A DNA stretch of 64,000 nucleotides from DASRFA01 sp035651755 (GTDB taxonomy: Bacteria; Desulfobacterota; Binatia; UBA12015). Numbering within the stretch: the first letter of the stretch is position 1; each line of letters opens with the position of its first letter. A program made the translations under genes and the position numbers. Below the pieces are notes generated by a model. The model saw only the letters and a list, made by a program, of their open reading frames with translations. It did not search any database and was not told the DNA's origin. The stretch is taken from the NCBI GenBank assembly GCA_035651755.1, contig DASRFA010000060.1, forward strand, positions 468,407 to 532,406, written 5' to 3'. Of the stretch, positions 52,476 through 61,282 are shown piece by piece.

Positions 52476-54220
52476 CCATCGACCGACTCGCCTTGCTGGG
52501 CGGCGCGCTCGCCGCCCTGATGTCCGCCGTGCCCGCGATCGCGGCTGCCACGGAATCCTCTGCCGAGCAGAAGCTCGAGCGCCGCATCGACCAGCTCGAG
52601 AAGGAGGTGCGCGAGCTGCGCGCCCTCCTGAAAGAGCAGCGCGCCGAGCAGTCCCGGTCCGCGGTCGCACCCGCTCCGGCCGCGCCGGCCGGAGCGAAGC
52701 CGGCCGCCGTCGCCGAGATCGCACCGCCGGCGACGGTCGCCGCGCCGGCGGGAGCGTCGCCCGAGACCGCGACGGCCGCTCCCTCCGCGGCTCCCTCCGC
52801 GACGACCGCGCCCGCCGTCGCGACCGCGCCGCCCGCGTCGGTCGCGACCGCGACGGCCGAAACGTCGGCCGCACCCGCGAGCGGAGTCGCGACCGTCGCG
52901 CGCGAGGTCACGGAGCGCGTCCAGGTCGGCGGCTACGGGTCGGCGCGCTTCGAGACCGACTCGCCAAAGGACCTGAAGTCGACGTTCACGCTCCGGCGCC
53001 TCGTCCTCACCCTCGACGCGAACATCGCGCCGCGCCTGCGGTCGTACGTCGAGATCGAGTTCGAGCGCTTCCGGAAGCTGGAGCTCGAGCAGTCGTTCAT
53101 CCACTCGGAGGACACGTTCGGCAGCGAGCTCGCCATCGAGGGCACGAACGACTCCGAGCTGTCGCTCGAGCAGGCCTGGCTCGAGTTCGAGGCGAATCGC
53201 GGCTTCCGCCTGGTGGGCGGCGCGATCCTGGTGCCGATCGGACGCTTCAACCTGAACCACGACGACAATCGCTGGGACATCCCGCGCCGCACGCTCGTCG
53301 ACCGGGGCGTTCCGGTGCTGCCCGCGACGGTCGCCTGGGACGAGCTCGGCGCCGGCCTGCGCGGCGACTTCGACGTCGGCCGCACGGGCGCGCTCAGCTA
53401 CTGGCTCTACGTGATGAACGGCGTGTCGCTCGATCCGGAGGTGGAGACGGTCGCCGAGACGCGCAAGGGCGATACGACGCTCAAGGCGGTCGAGGTCAGC
53501 GTGAGCCCCAACACGGGGACCTTCGGCCTCGACAACAAGGACGGCAAGGCTCTCGCCGGCCGCCTCCTGTTCAGCCCGGCCCTCGGCCACGAGATCGCGG
53601 GATCCTTCTACTGGGGCCGCTACACGCCGGACTTCCTGCCCGACGAGGACGCCTGGACGCTCGCGGCCGACGGCGGCACCGAGGTCGGCCCGATCCAGGT
53701 GCAGGGCGAGTTCGCGTTCACGCGCTTCAACGGGATCGAGAACGTCGCGACCGGCTTCGCGAAGAAGGCGGTCAACAGCGAGTCGGCGGTCGAGAACGAG
53801 ACCACCGAGGTCGAGGTCGAGTTCGAGCTCGCGAACCTGGCGACGCAGAAGTACGGGTACTGGCTCTACCTGCGGTACCCGTTCTTCCCCGAGTTCCTGC
53901 GCGACACGGTGCTCGGCCGCCCGTTCGAGAACCCGCAGTTCTCGATCTTCGCGCAGCCCGAGCAGGTCTGGTTCAACGGCCTCGTCAAGGAGATCGCGTT
54001 CGAGAACGCCGAGCTGACGGAGTTCTCGGACGAGAGCCGGATCCTGAACCGCTTCACGACCGGCATCGCGTATCGGCCGACGCCGCTCGTCGTGTTCTCG
54101 CTCGCCTACGAGTACGCCTACACGAACTCGGGAAAGAGCCTCGCGAGCGTCACGAACTACCTCGGGACGACGTCGAGCCACGCGAACAGCTTCCTCGCGG
54201 GCATCGCGTTCGGGTTTTGA
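52472..54220 (+). CDS. Outer-membrane porin with N-terminal coiled coil
   Basis: A 582-residue exported protein. Signal peptide about 25 residues (ALLGGALAALMSAVPAIAA). Residues about 30-60 are a coiled coil (LERRIDQLEKEVRELRALLK), a common trimerisation segment in porins. An Ala/Pro/Thr linker follows, then from about 150 a beta-barrel of phosphate-selective-porin type (VGGYGSARFETDS, FTLRRLVLTLDANIAPRLRS) ending in aromatic Phe (AGIAFGF). It has alternating strands and many aromatic belt residues. It probably passes ions, chelates or electrons' partners across the outer membrane. Controlled, by sequence, by the Fur-like box and leader ORF. Confidence 0.85.
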   Translation: MTIDRLALLGGALAALMSAVPAIAAATESSAEQKLERRIDQLEKEVRELRALLKEQRAEQSRSAVAPAPAAPAGAKPAAVAEIAPPATVAAPAGASPETATAAPSAAPSATTAPAVATAPPASVATATAETSAAPASGVATVAREVTERVQVGGYGSARFETDSPKDLKSTFTLRRLVLTLDANIAPRLRSYVEIEFERFRKLELEQSFIHSEDTFGSELAIEGTNDSELSLEQAWLEFEANRGFRLVGGAILVPIGRFNLNHDDNRWDIPRRTLVDRGVPVLPATVAWDELGAGLRGDFDVGRTGALSYWLYVMNGVSLDPEVETVAETRKGDTTLKAVEVSVSPNTGTFGLDNKDGKALAGRLLFSPALGHEIAGSFYWGRYTPDFLPDEDAWTLAADGGTEVGPIQVQGEFAFTRFNGIENVATGFAKKAVNSESAVENETTEVEVEFELANLATQKYGYWLYLRYPFFPEFLRDTVLGRPFENPQFSIFAQPEQVWFNGLVKEIAFENAELTEFSDESRILNRFTTGIAYRPTPLVVFSLAYEYAYTNSGKSLASVTNYLGTTSSHANSFLAGIAFGF

Positions 54221-54226
54221 TTCAGC

Positions 54227-54361
54227 GAGGGGCTCGCGCCCCTCGCCCCGTTTGGGCAAAGCCCAAACGGGGCCCCAAGTTGTCGCACGAGGGGATCGCT
54301 CCCCTCGCCCCGTCGGGCAAAGCCCGCCGGGGCCCACTCCCCGCGGGCTCGCTGCGCTCGC
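54227..54361 (+). repeat. Compound hairpin repeat, copy 2 (A-B-A-B-C)
   Basis: Order on the plus strand: A (54227-54244, stem GAGGGGC/GCCCCTC, loop TCGC), B (54245-54273, 13-bp arms GCCCCGTTTGGGC/GCCCAAACGGGGC), A (54289-54306, stem GAGGGGA/TCCCCTC), B (54307-54333, one mismatched pair) and C to about 54361. It starts 7 bases after the porin stop, between convergent porin and metG, so it likely ends both transcripts. Confidence 0.9.
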
Positions 54362-54474
54362 CGCACGGCACGGCATTGCACAGGGATTCGTGCGGTGCCC
54401 TCTGGACCGTCGGCGCGGTGCTGCGGTCGCGTCGACTCGCGCCGGTCGCTTCGCTCGCGATCTCGAGTCGAGCC

Positions 54475-55998
54475 CTAAACCTCGACGCGCGGGAAGAGGG
54501 CGACGGGCTCACCGGTCCGATGGCCGGGCGGAAACGCCCGACCCCACGCGAGGTCGAGATCGGCGAAGCGCGTTTCGTCGATCGCGAGCGCGACCCGGAG
54601 CCGCTCCGCGGTCTCGGGCAGGAACGGCACGAGGAGCTGGGCCGCGCTCCGAAGCGCCTCGAGGCAGTTGTGCAGGATCGCGCCGACGCGGGCGCGCTTC
54701 CCCTCGTCCTTCGCGAGCGTGAACGGAGCCGTCTCCACGATGTACTTGTTGGCTGCGTCGATCCCGCGCCAGATGGCCTCGAGGCCGCGGTGGAAGGCGA
54801 GGGCGGTCACGTGCGCGTCGAGCTCCGCGCGCGCCTGCGCGAACGCGGCCGCGAGGGCGCGATCGGTTTCCTCGGGCTCGCCGATCGGCTGCACCTCGCC
54901 ACGGAAGTAGCGCTGCGACATCGCGAGCGTGCGGCTCGCGAGGTTCCCGATCCCGTTCGCGAGGTCGGCGTTCCGGCGCGTGACGAGGGCCGCCTCGGTG
55001 AAGTCGGCGTCTTGACCGAACGCCATCTCGCGCAACACGAAATAGCGGAGCGTGTCCATGCCGTAGCGATCGCGCATCTCGAGCGGGCGTACGACGTTGC
55101 CGAGGCTCTTCGACATCTTCTGCCCGCCGCTCGTCCAGTAGCCGTGCACGTTCAGGTGGCGATAGAGCGGGAGATCCGCGGCGAGCAGCATGGTCGGCCA
55201 GAAGATCGCGTGCGCCTTCAGGATGTCCTTCCCCACGAAGTGGTTCGCCGCCGGCCAGAACTCGTCGCGCACGCCGTGCCGCTCGAGGCCGCTCACGTAG
55301 TTGAGGAGCGCGTCGAACCAGACGTACGTCACGTAGCCCCGGTCGAACGGGATCTCGATGCCCCACGAGAGGCGCGCCTTCGGGCGCGAGATGCAGAGGT
55401 CGCCGAGCGGCTCGCGCAGCATCGCGAGGGCCTCGTTGCGATAGCCCTCGGGACGGATGAAGTCCGGATTCGCCGCGATGTGCTCGCGCAGCGCGTCCTG
55501 GTAGCGCGACATGCGGAAGAAGTAGTTGGGCTCCGAGATCTGGGACGGCTTCGTCAGATGTTGCGGGCAGAGACCGTCGACGAGCTCCTTCTCGGTGTAG
55601 AGCCGCTCGCAGCCGACGCAGTACAGGCCCGAGTATTCGCCGAAGTAGATGTCGCCGGCGTCGTGGATGCGCTGCAGGACCTCCTGGACGTAGCGGACGT
55701 GGTTGTCGTCGGTGGTGCGGATGAAGTGGTCGTAGCGAATGCCGCACGAATCCCAGACGGCGCGGAACTTCGCGCTCACCTCGTCGACGAAGTCCTTCGG
55801 TGCCCTCCCGGCCTCCGCCGCCGCCTCCGCGATCTTCTCGCCGTGCTCGTCGGTGCCGGTCATCAGGAAGGTCGGGATGCCGCGCTGGCGGTGGAAGCGC
55901 GCGAACGCGTCGCAGACGACGGTCGTGTACGTCGAGCCGAGGTGTGGCTCGGCGTTGACGTAGTAGAGCGGGGTCGTGATGTAGACGCGGTCCTGCAA
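54475..55998 (-). CDS. metG: Methionyl-tRNA synthetase, short form
   Basis: A 507-residue class I synthetase. The HIGH-type motif is PHLGS, KMSKS is in GGQKMSKSLGNVV, and the zinc knuckle has CVGCERLYTEKELV and CPQH. No C-terminal EMAP-like tRNA-binding domain, as in many bacteria. TTG start at 55998 with AAGGATGA just upstream. It is the last gene of the ppk-hem-tmk-holB-ricT-metG series, next to ricT with a 4-base gap. Confidence 0.95.
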   Translation of the reverse strand: MQDRVYITTPLYYVNAEPHLGSTYTTVVCDAFARFHRQRGIPTFLMTGTDEHGEKIAEAAAEAGRAPKDFVDEVSAKFRAVWDSCGIRYDHFIRTTDDNHVRYVQEVLQRIHDAGDIYFGEYSGLYCVGCERLYTEKELVDGLCPQHLTKPSQISEPNYFFRMSRYQDALREHIAANPDFIRPEGYRNEALAMLREPLGDLCISRPKARLSWGIEIPFDRGYVTYVWFDALLNYVSGLERHGVRDEFWPAANHFVGKDILKAHAIFWPTMLLAADLPLYRHLNVHGYWTSGGQKMSKSLGNVVRPLEMRDRYGMDTLRYFVLREMAFGQDADFTEAALVTRRNADLANGIGNLASRTLAMSQRYFRGEVQPIGEPEETDRALAAAFAQARAELDAHVTALAFHRGLEAIWRGIDAANKYIVETAPFTLAKDEGKRARVGAILHNCLEALRSAAQLLVPFLPETAERLRVALAIDETRFADLDLAWGRAFPPGHRTGEPVALFPRVEV

Positions 55999-56002
55999 TC
56001 GG

Positions 56003-56872
56003 TCATCCTTCGGGCGCGGCGTCCGGCCGTCGCTCGACGAGGTCCTCGAGCGAGCATTCGACGGTCACGCCGTCCTCCTCGCGCTGCAGCAGCACACGCT
56101 GCTTCAGCACCAGATGCTTGACCACCGTGCCGTCGCCCTTGACGCTCTGGACGCGAGTTCCGACCTTCGGGAGGCCGCGCCGGAGCGCCAGGTACGTGTC
56201 GTACTCGTAGCGCAGGCAGCACTTGAGGCGCCCGCACATGCCGGCGAGCTTGCTCGGGTTGAGCGACAGCCCCTGCTCCTTCGCCATCTTGACGGAGACC
56301 GCCTGAAACTCGCGGAGCCAGGAGCTGCAGCACAGCTCACGCCCGCACGGTCCGACGCCGCCGACGAGCTTCGTCTCGTCGCGCGCACCCACCTGCCGCA
56401 TCTCGACGCGCGTGTGGAGCGCCTGCGAGAGGTCCCGCACGAGGCCGCGGAAGTCGATGCGCGCCTCCGACATGAAGTAGAAGACCGCCTTGCCGCCGTC
56501 GAAGCGGAAGTCGGCGCGGATGAGCTTGACGTCGAGGCCGAGTCGGTGCGCCCGCTCGGCGAAGACGCGATGCGCCTCGCGCTCCTGTCCGCGGTTGTGC
56601 TCGGCGCGGTTCAGGTCGCGCGCGTCGGCGCGTCGAAGGACGCGCGGCAGCCGGATCCCTTCCTCCTCGGGCCAGCGATCGCGCGCCGTCGCGATGACCT
56701 CTCCCAGCTCGGGGCCGCGCTCGGTCTCCACGACCACGAGATCGTGCGGCTCGAGCGCGAGGGTCCCGGCGTCGAAGGAGCGCGCGCGCCCGGCGATCCG
56801 GAAGCGGACGTCGACCGTGTCGGGTCGCGGCGGCTCGGCGGCTTCGGTCTCTGGCGGCTCGGTCGTTTCCAC
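56003..56872 (-). CDS. ricT: RicT (PSP1/YaaT) Fe-S protein
   Basis: A 289-residue protein of the PSP1/RicT family. Cys motifs GGVGPCGRELCCSSWL and GMCGRLKCCLRYE match the conserved Cys that bind a [4Fe-4S] cluster in the RicAFT complex of Bacillus, which affects RNase Y and mRNA maturation. The N-terminal 20 residues are a Glu/Pro-rich lead. GTG at 56872 is used; the start is uncertain because the frame extends into holB. The neighbourhood tmk-holB-ricT-metG is typical of this gene. Confidence 0.88.
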   Translation of the reverse strand: METTEPPETEAAEPPRPDTVDVRFRIAGRARSFDAGTLALEPHDLVVVETERGPELGEVIATARDRWPEEEGIRLPRVLRRADARDLNRAEHNRGQEREAHRVFAERAHRLGLDVKLIRADFRFDGGKAVFYFMSEARIDFRGLVRDLSQALHTRVEMRQVGARDETKLVGGVGPCGRELCCSSWLREFQAVSVKMAKEQGLSLNPSKLAGMCGRLKCCLRYEYDTYLALRRGLPKVGTRVQSVKGDGTVVKHLVLKQRVLLQREEDGVTVECSLEDLVERRPDAAPEG

Positions 56873-56903
56873 GGGCGTTTCCGGTCGGGCTTCGGGCGGC
56901 GGC

Positions 56904-57905
56904 TCATGCGCCGGTGCGCACGCTCGCCCGCAGGTCGAGGAGGAGGCAGTCCCATGCGAGGTGCGCGTTCGCGTTCCGTTCGAGATCGCGACTCGTAGCA
57001 TAGGCGCGCTCGAGGCGCTGCGACGCGGTCCGCACCGCGACGAGCGCGTCGTCCCCGCGGTCGCCGGCGACGGAGCGCGCGGCTTCCGCCGCGGCGTGTG
57101 CGCGTCGCCGGCACCAGTCGACGACGGCGGCCGCGTAAAGCCCCTGGTGCTCGCGCGCGCCGCGCGGCGGCGCGAGCTCGGCCGCGAAGTCGAGCGTGTC
57201 GGGAATCGACGAGCGCCCGAGGCGGTCGAGCCTTTCGCGGATCTCGCGGCAGCGCTCCGCCGCGTCGCCCGACGCGAGCTCGCGCGCGACGTCGAGGCTT
57301 CCGTCGGCGAGCGGCGCCGCCCAGCGCGCCGCCTCGGGCTCGATGCCTTCCGCCGCGAGCAGCTCGGCGACGAGCTCGTCCGAAAGCGGCCGAAACGCGA
57401 GCCGCTGGCAGCGCGAGCGGATCGTCGGCAAGAGCGCGTCCGGGTTCGAGCTGACGAGGATCAGGGTCGCGGAGCCGGGAGGCTCCTCGAGCGTCTTCAG
57501 GAGCGCGTTCTGCGCGTCCGCGGTCATGCGCTCCGCCGGATCTACGAGCGCGACCTTGCGCGCACCGCGCACCGGGCGCAGCGCGAGGTGCGACCGCACG
57601 CGGCGGATCTGGTCGATGGAGAGGTGCGTCGCGTTCGGCTTGTCGAGCTGGGCGCGCGCGAGGTCCTCGATGAACAGGTCGGGATGCGAGCCGGCCGCGA
57701 CCAGCCGGCACTCGGTGCAGACGCCGCAGCCCTCGTCCGGCGCCTCGGGGCAGAGGCAGGCGCGCGCGAGCGCGAGCGCCGTCGTCCGCTTCCCGACGCC
57801 GGGCGGTCCGGCGAACACGTAGGCGTGCGCGAGCCGCCCGCCGGCGATCGCGCGGCGCAGCGCCGCGACCGCCCTCTCCTGACCGCGCACCTCGGGGAGC
57901 GTCAT
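56904..57905 (-). CDS. holB: DNA polymerase III delta-prime subunit
   Basis: A 333-residue clamp-loader AAA+ protein. Walker A FAGPPGVGKRTTAL, a Cys4 zinc module (CLCPEAPDEGCGVCTEC) and LLKTLEEPPGSATLILVS, including the sensor-1 region. HolB loads the sliding clamp during replication. ATG overlaps the tmk stop (ATGA). Full length and complete C-terminal helices. Confidence 0.93.
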   Translation of the reverse strand: MTLPEVRGQERAVAALRRAIAGGRLAHAYVFAGPPGVGKRTTALALARACLCPEAPDEGCGVCTECRLVAAGSHPDLFIEDLARAQLDKPNATHLSIDQIRRVRSHLALRPVRGARKVALVDPAERMTADAQNALLKTLEEPPGSATLILVSSNPDALLPTIRSRCQRLAFRPLSDELVAELLAAEGIEPEAARWAAPLADGSLDVARELASGDAAERCREIRERLDRLGRSSIPDTLDFAAELAPPRGAREHQGLYAAAVVDWCRRRAHAAAEAARSVAGDRGDDALVAVRTASQRLERAYATSRDLERNANAHLAWDCLLLDLRASVRTGA

Positions 57906-58528
57906 CGCCGTCCCAGCCGCGCGCGCGTCGCGTCGGCGATCTCGCGCGCCAGCTCGTCGATCGGCCGCGCGGCGTCGAGGACGACGATGCGTCCGCCCGC
58001 GCTGCGCGCGATCGCGTGGAAGCCTTCGCGGACCCGCCGGTGGAACTCGATCGCCTCGCGCTCGAGGCGATCGGCAGGGCCGACGGCGCGTGCGCGCGCG
58101 AGGCCTTCCTCGGGCGGGAGATCGAGGACGAACGTGAGCGTCGGCGCGACGCCGCCGCGCGCGAAGTCGTCGATCGCCCGCACGGTGTCGATCGGCAGGC
58201 CGCGGCCGTAGCTCTGGTACGCGACGGTCGAATCGGAGAACCGATCGGCCACGACGATCGCTCCGCGCTCGAGCGCCGGCACGATGAGTCGGCGGACGTG
58301 CTCCGCGCGGTCCGCGAGGTAGAGGAGGAGCTCGGTCTCGGCGGTCGGTCCGGCCGACGTCTCGTCGAGCAGCATTCGCCGGAGCGCGCGACCGAGCTCG
58401 GTGCCGCCCGGCTCGCGCGTCAGGACGACGTCGAGGCCGTCGCGCCGGAGCGCGTCCGTGAGGCGCGCGGACTGCGTCGTCTTCCCGGCGCCCTCGACGC
58501 CCTCGACCGTGACGAGCGCGCCGGTCAC
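57902..58528 (-). CDS. tmk: Thymidylate kinase
   Basis: A 208-residue kinase making dTDP from dTMP. P-loop EGVEGAGKTTQSARL, TREPGGTELG, and ADRFSDSTVAYQ with the DR pair. The GTG at 58528 overlaps the hemY stop in GTGA. Placement before holB is the usual bacterial order. Confidence 0.94.
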   Translation of the reverse strand: MTGALVTVEGVEGAGKTTQSARLTDALRRDGLDVVLTREPGGTELGRALRRMLLDETSAGPTAETELLLYLADRAEHVRRLIVPALERGAIVVADRFSDSTVAYQSYGRGLPIDTVRAIDDFARGGVAPTLTFVLDLPPEEGLARARAVGPADRLEREAIEFHRRVREGFHAIARSAGGRIVVLDAARPIDELAREIADATRARLGRR

Positions 58529-60123
58529 GCCGCCGGCTCCGCCGCCGTCGCGATCGCGCTCGGGTCGCTCGCGGGCGCGCGATCCGAGCGGCCGACCGTT
58601 TCCGCGACGCCCTCGAGGCCGAGATCCGCGAGCACCGTCGCCGCGGCGCGCTCGCCGCTCCGCACGCAATCGGAGAGCCCGACGCCCTCGTACGCGCTGC
58701 CGGCGAGCGCGATGCCGGGCAGACGCGCGACCCGCTCGCGGATGCGCGCGACGCGCCGCGCGTGGCCGACCCGGTACTGCGGCATCGATTCCGGCCAGCG
58801 GTGGAGCCGCGTGAGGAGCGGCTCCGCGGCGATCCCGAGGAGCGATCGCAGCTCGTCGCGCACGCTGGCGACCAGCGCCGCGTCGTCGAGCGCGAACGGC
58901 TCCGGACGAAGCGCTCCGCCGACGAACGCGCGCAGCAGGATGCGGTCCTCGGGCGCGCGCCCCGCGAACTTGACGCTCGAGAACGAGCACGCGACGATCT
59001 GTCGCCGCTCGACGTCGGGAACGACCACGCCGAACGCTTCGAGCGGGCGCGGCACGTCGGCGCGCCGGTACGCGAGGTTCACGATCGCGGCCGACGCGCA
59101 GGCGATCCCGGCGAGCTCGTCGGCGAGCGGCGGATCGGCCGCCCGGAGCAGCTCGGCGGCGCGCGGCGCGGGCAGCGCGACGACGACGGCGTCGGCGGCG
59201 AGCGTCGCGCCGTCGGCGAGTTCGACCCGCCAGGGCGCTTCGCCGCCCGACGCGCCCGTGCGCGCGATCGACACCGCGCGCGCTCCCGTTCGCACGCTGC
59301 CCGGCGGCAGCCGGTCGACGAGCGCTTCGACGAGCGACCCGATCCCGCGCTGCAAGCTCGCGAACAGCCCGAAGCGCGCTCCGCTGGTGCCGGAGCCCGC
59401 TCCGCTGCCGCTCGCTTGCGCGCGACGCGCCTCGCGCATGAGGCCGAGGATCAGGCTCCGATGCCGGCGCTCGAGGTCGAGGAAGCGCGGCATGGTCGAC
59501 GCGAGGGACAGCGTCTCGGGATCGGCGGTGTAGATGCCGCCCACCATCGGCTGCGCGATGCGCTCGAGCGCCTCCTGCCCGAGCCGGCGGCGCACGAACG
59601 AGGCGAGGCTCTCGTCGCCGTCCGGCGGCGGTGCGCCGCGCGGCACGACGAGGTCGGCCATCACGCGCAGCTTTCCGCGCCAGGAGAGGATCGGCGACGC
59701 GAGGAACGGCAGGATCCGTCCCGGCGCCATGAGCTGGAACGCCTCCGGCAGCGGAACGAGCTCGCCGTCGCGCACGACGAGCGTCCGCCGGAAGCGGGCG
59801 TTCGTCGACACGAGATCGCCCGCGAGGCCGAGGTCGCCCGCGAGGCGCACCGCCTCGGGCTTGTCGACGACGAACGAGTCCGGCCCCCCCTCGACGACGA
59901 AGTCGCCGACGCGCTCGGTCGCGATGACGCCGCCCGGTCGCTCGCCCGCCTCGAGCACCGTGACCGCGATGTCGGCCGCGCCGGCGCGCGCGGTCGCGAG
60001 ACGAGCGGCCGCGAGTCCGCTGATGCCGCCGCCGACGACGACGAGGCGAAGCGGCCGACTCGCGCGTCGCGGCGCATGCGGCTCCGCGCCGGCGTCGGCC
60101 GGACGGTTCGACGGCGCGCTCAT
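58525..60123 (-). CDS. hemY: Protoporphyrinogen oxidase, HemY/HemG2-type
   Basis: A 532-residue FAD enzyme that oxidises protoporphyrinogen/coproporphyrinogen. Dinucleotide-binding VVGGGISGLAAARLA, the VEGGPDSFVVDKPEAVRLA segment, MVGGIYTADPETLSLASTMP and C-terminal GIALAGSAYEGVGLSDCVRS match HemY-type proteins. A linker at about 240-255 is Ser/Gly-rich. It overlaps hemE in ATGA and tmk in GTGA, so heme and nucleotide genes form one message. Confidence 0.93.
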   Translation of the reverse strand: MSAPSNRPADAGAEPHAPRRASRPLRLVVVGGGISGLAAARLATARAGAADIAVTVLEAGERPGGVIATERVGDFVVEGGPDSFVVDKPEAVRLAGDLGLAGDLVSTNARFRRTLVVRDGELVPLPEAFQLMAPGRILPFLASPILSWRGKLRVMADLVVPRGAPPPDGDESLASFVRRRLGQEALERIAQPMVGGIYTADPETLSLASTMPRFLDLERRHRSLILGLMREARRAQASGSGAGSGTSGARFGLFASLQRGIGSLVEALVDRLPPGSVRTGARAVSIARTGASGGEAPWRVELADGATLAADAVVVALPAPRAAELLRAADPPLADELAGIACASAAIVNLAYRRADVPRPLEAFGVVVPDVERRQIVACSFSSVKFAGRAPEDRILLRAFVGGALRPEPFALDDAALVASVRDELRSLLGIAAEPLLTRLHRWPESMPQYRVGHARRVARIRERVARLPGIALAGSAYEGVGLSDCVRSGERAAATVLADLGLEGVAETVGRSDRAPASDPSAIATAAEPAA

Positions 60124-61151
60124 CGCGCGCTCAGCTCGTGGACCGCGTCGACGAGAGCGAGCACGTTGTCGACCGGGGTCGTCGGAAGGACGCCGTGCCC
60201 GAGGTTGAACACGTGCCCCGGCCGCCCGCCGACTTCGCCGAGGATGTCCTTCACGCGCCCGGCGATCTCGCGGCGCGGGCCGAGGAGGACGGCAGGGTCG
60301 AGATTTCCCTGGATCGCGCGCTCCGAGCCCACGCGCTCCCACGCGCTCCCGATCGGCACGCGCCAGTCGACGCCGACGACGTCGCCGCCCGCCTGCGCGA
60401 TCAGCTCGACGTAGCCGCCCGTCCCGGTGCTGAAGTGGATCGCGGGCACGCGGCGATCGAGCCGGCCGAAGAGCCTCTGCATGTGGGGCAGGATGGCGCG
60501 CGCGTAGTCCGCGGGCGCCAGGTGTCCCACCCAGCTGTCGAAGACCTGCACGGCCTCGGCGCCGGCGGCGACCTGCGCGTTCAGGTAGTCGGCGGTGACG
60601 TCGACGAGCCGCGCGAGGAGCTCGTTCCACGCTTCGGGCTCCTCGTAGAGGAAGCGCTTGGTCGTCTCGTAGCTCCGCGAGCCGCCGCCCTCGATCGCGT
60701 ACGCGGCGACCGTGAACGGAGCGCCCGCGAAGCCGATCAGCGGGACGCGCCCGGCGAGCGCCGACTTCACGACGCGAACCGTCTCGAAGACGAACCCGAG
60801 CGCGTCGGCGACGTCGACGCGCGGCAGCCGCCGCACCTGCTCGGCGGAGCGGATCGGGTGCGCGAGCGAGGGCCCGTCGCCCGGATTGAACTCGAGGCCG
60901 AGGCCGAGCGGCTCGAGGACGAGGAGGATGTCCGCGAACAGAATCGCCGCGTCCACTCCCAATCGCTCGACCGGCTGGACCGTCACCTCGGCGGCCGCGG
61001 ACGGCGACTTGCAGAGCCCGAGGAAGGAATGTCGCTCGCGGACCGCGCGGTACTCCGGCAGGAAGCGCCCCGCCTGCCGCATGAGCCAGACGGGCGTGTA
61101 CGGCGTCGGCTGGCGGCGACAGGCGAGCAAGAACGGCGCGGCCGACGTCAT
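60120..61151 (-). CDS. hemE: Uroporphyrinogen decarboxylase
   Basis: A 343-residue enzyme converting uroporphyrinogen III to coproporphyrinogen III. RQPTPYTPVWLMRQAGRFLP, FADILLVLEPLGLGLEF, and GFAGAPFTVAAYAIEG are diagnostic, with FNLGHGVLPTTPVDNV near the end. The ATG at 61151 gives the family N-terminus; the frame further upstream passes through the compound hairpin repeat and is not used. Confidence 0.95.
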   Translation of the reverse strand: MTSAAPFLLACRRQPTPYTPVWLMRQAGRFLPEYRAVRERHSFLGLCKSPSAAAEVTVQPVERLGVDAAILFADILLVLEPLGLGLEFNPGDGPSLAHPIRSAEQVRRLPRVDVADALGFVFETVRVVKSALAGRVPLIGFAGAPFTVAAYAIEGGGSRSYETTKRFLYEEPEAWNELLARLVDVTADYLNAQVAAGAEAVQVFDSWVGHLAPADYARAILPHMQRLFGRLDRRVPAIHFSTGTGGYVELIAQAGGDVVGVDWRVPIGSAWERVGSERAIQGNLDPAVLLGPRREIAGRVKDILGEVGGRPGHVFNLGHGVLPTTPVDNVLALVDAVHELSAR

Positions 61152-61195
61152 GCCCGGGGACTGTACCGTTGCGCTCACGCCACCGGCAATTGAAC

Positions 61196-61267
61196 GAGGG
61201 AAACGCTTCCCTCGCCCCGTTCGGCCAAGCCGAACGGGCCCCACTCGTGCGGGGTCGCTTCGCTCGC
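61196..61267 (+). repeat. Compound hairpin repeat, copy 3 (A-B-C)
   Basis: A (61196-61213) has stem GAGGGAA/TTCCCTC with loop ACGC. B (61214-61240) has arms GCCCCGTTCGGC/GCCGAACGGGCC with one mismatch. C runs to about 61267 (contains GGGGTCGCTTCGCTCGC). It lies between hemD and hemE, which are transcribed on the minus strand, so here it is inside an operon, not between convergent ends. Confidence 0.88.
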
Positions 61268-61282
61268 ATCCGGAGGCACGGT

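Noticed and set aside
61152..61244. HemE start at the upstream ATG 61244
   Set aside because: The extra 31 residues are translated from the hairpin repeat, and ATG 61151 gives the conserved N-terminus.
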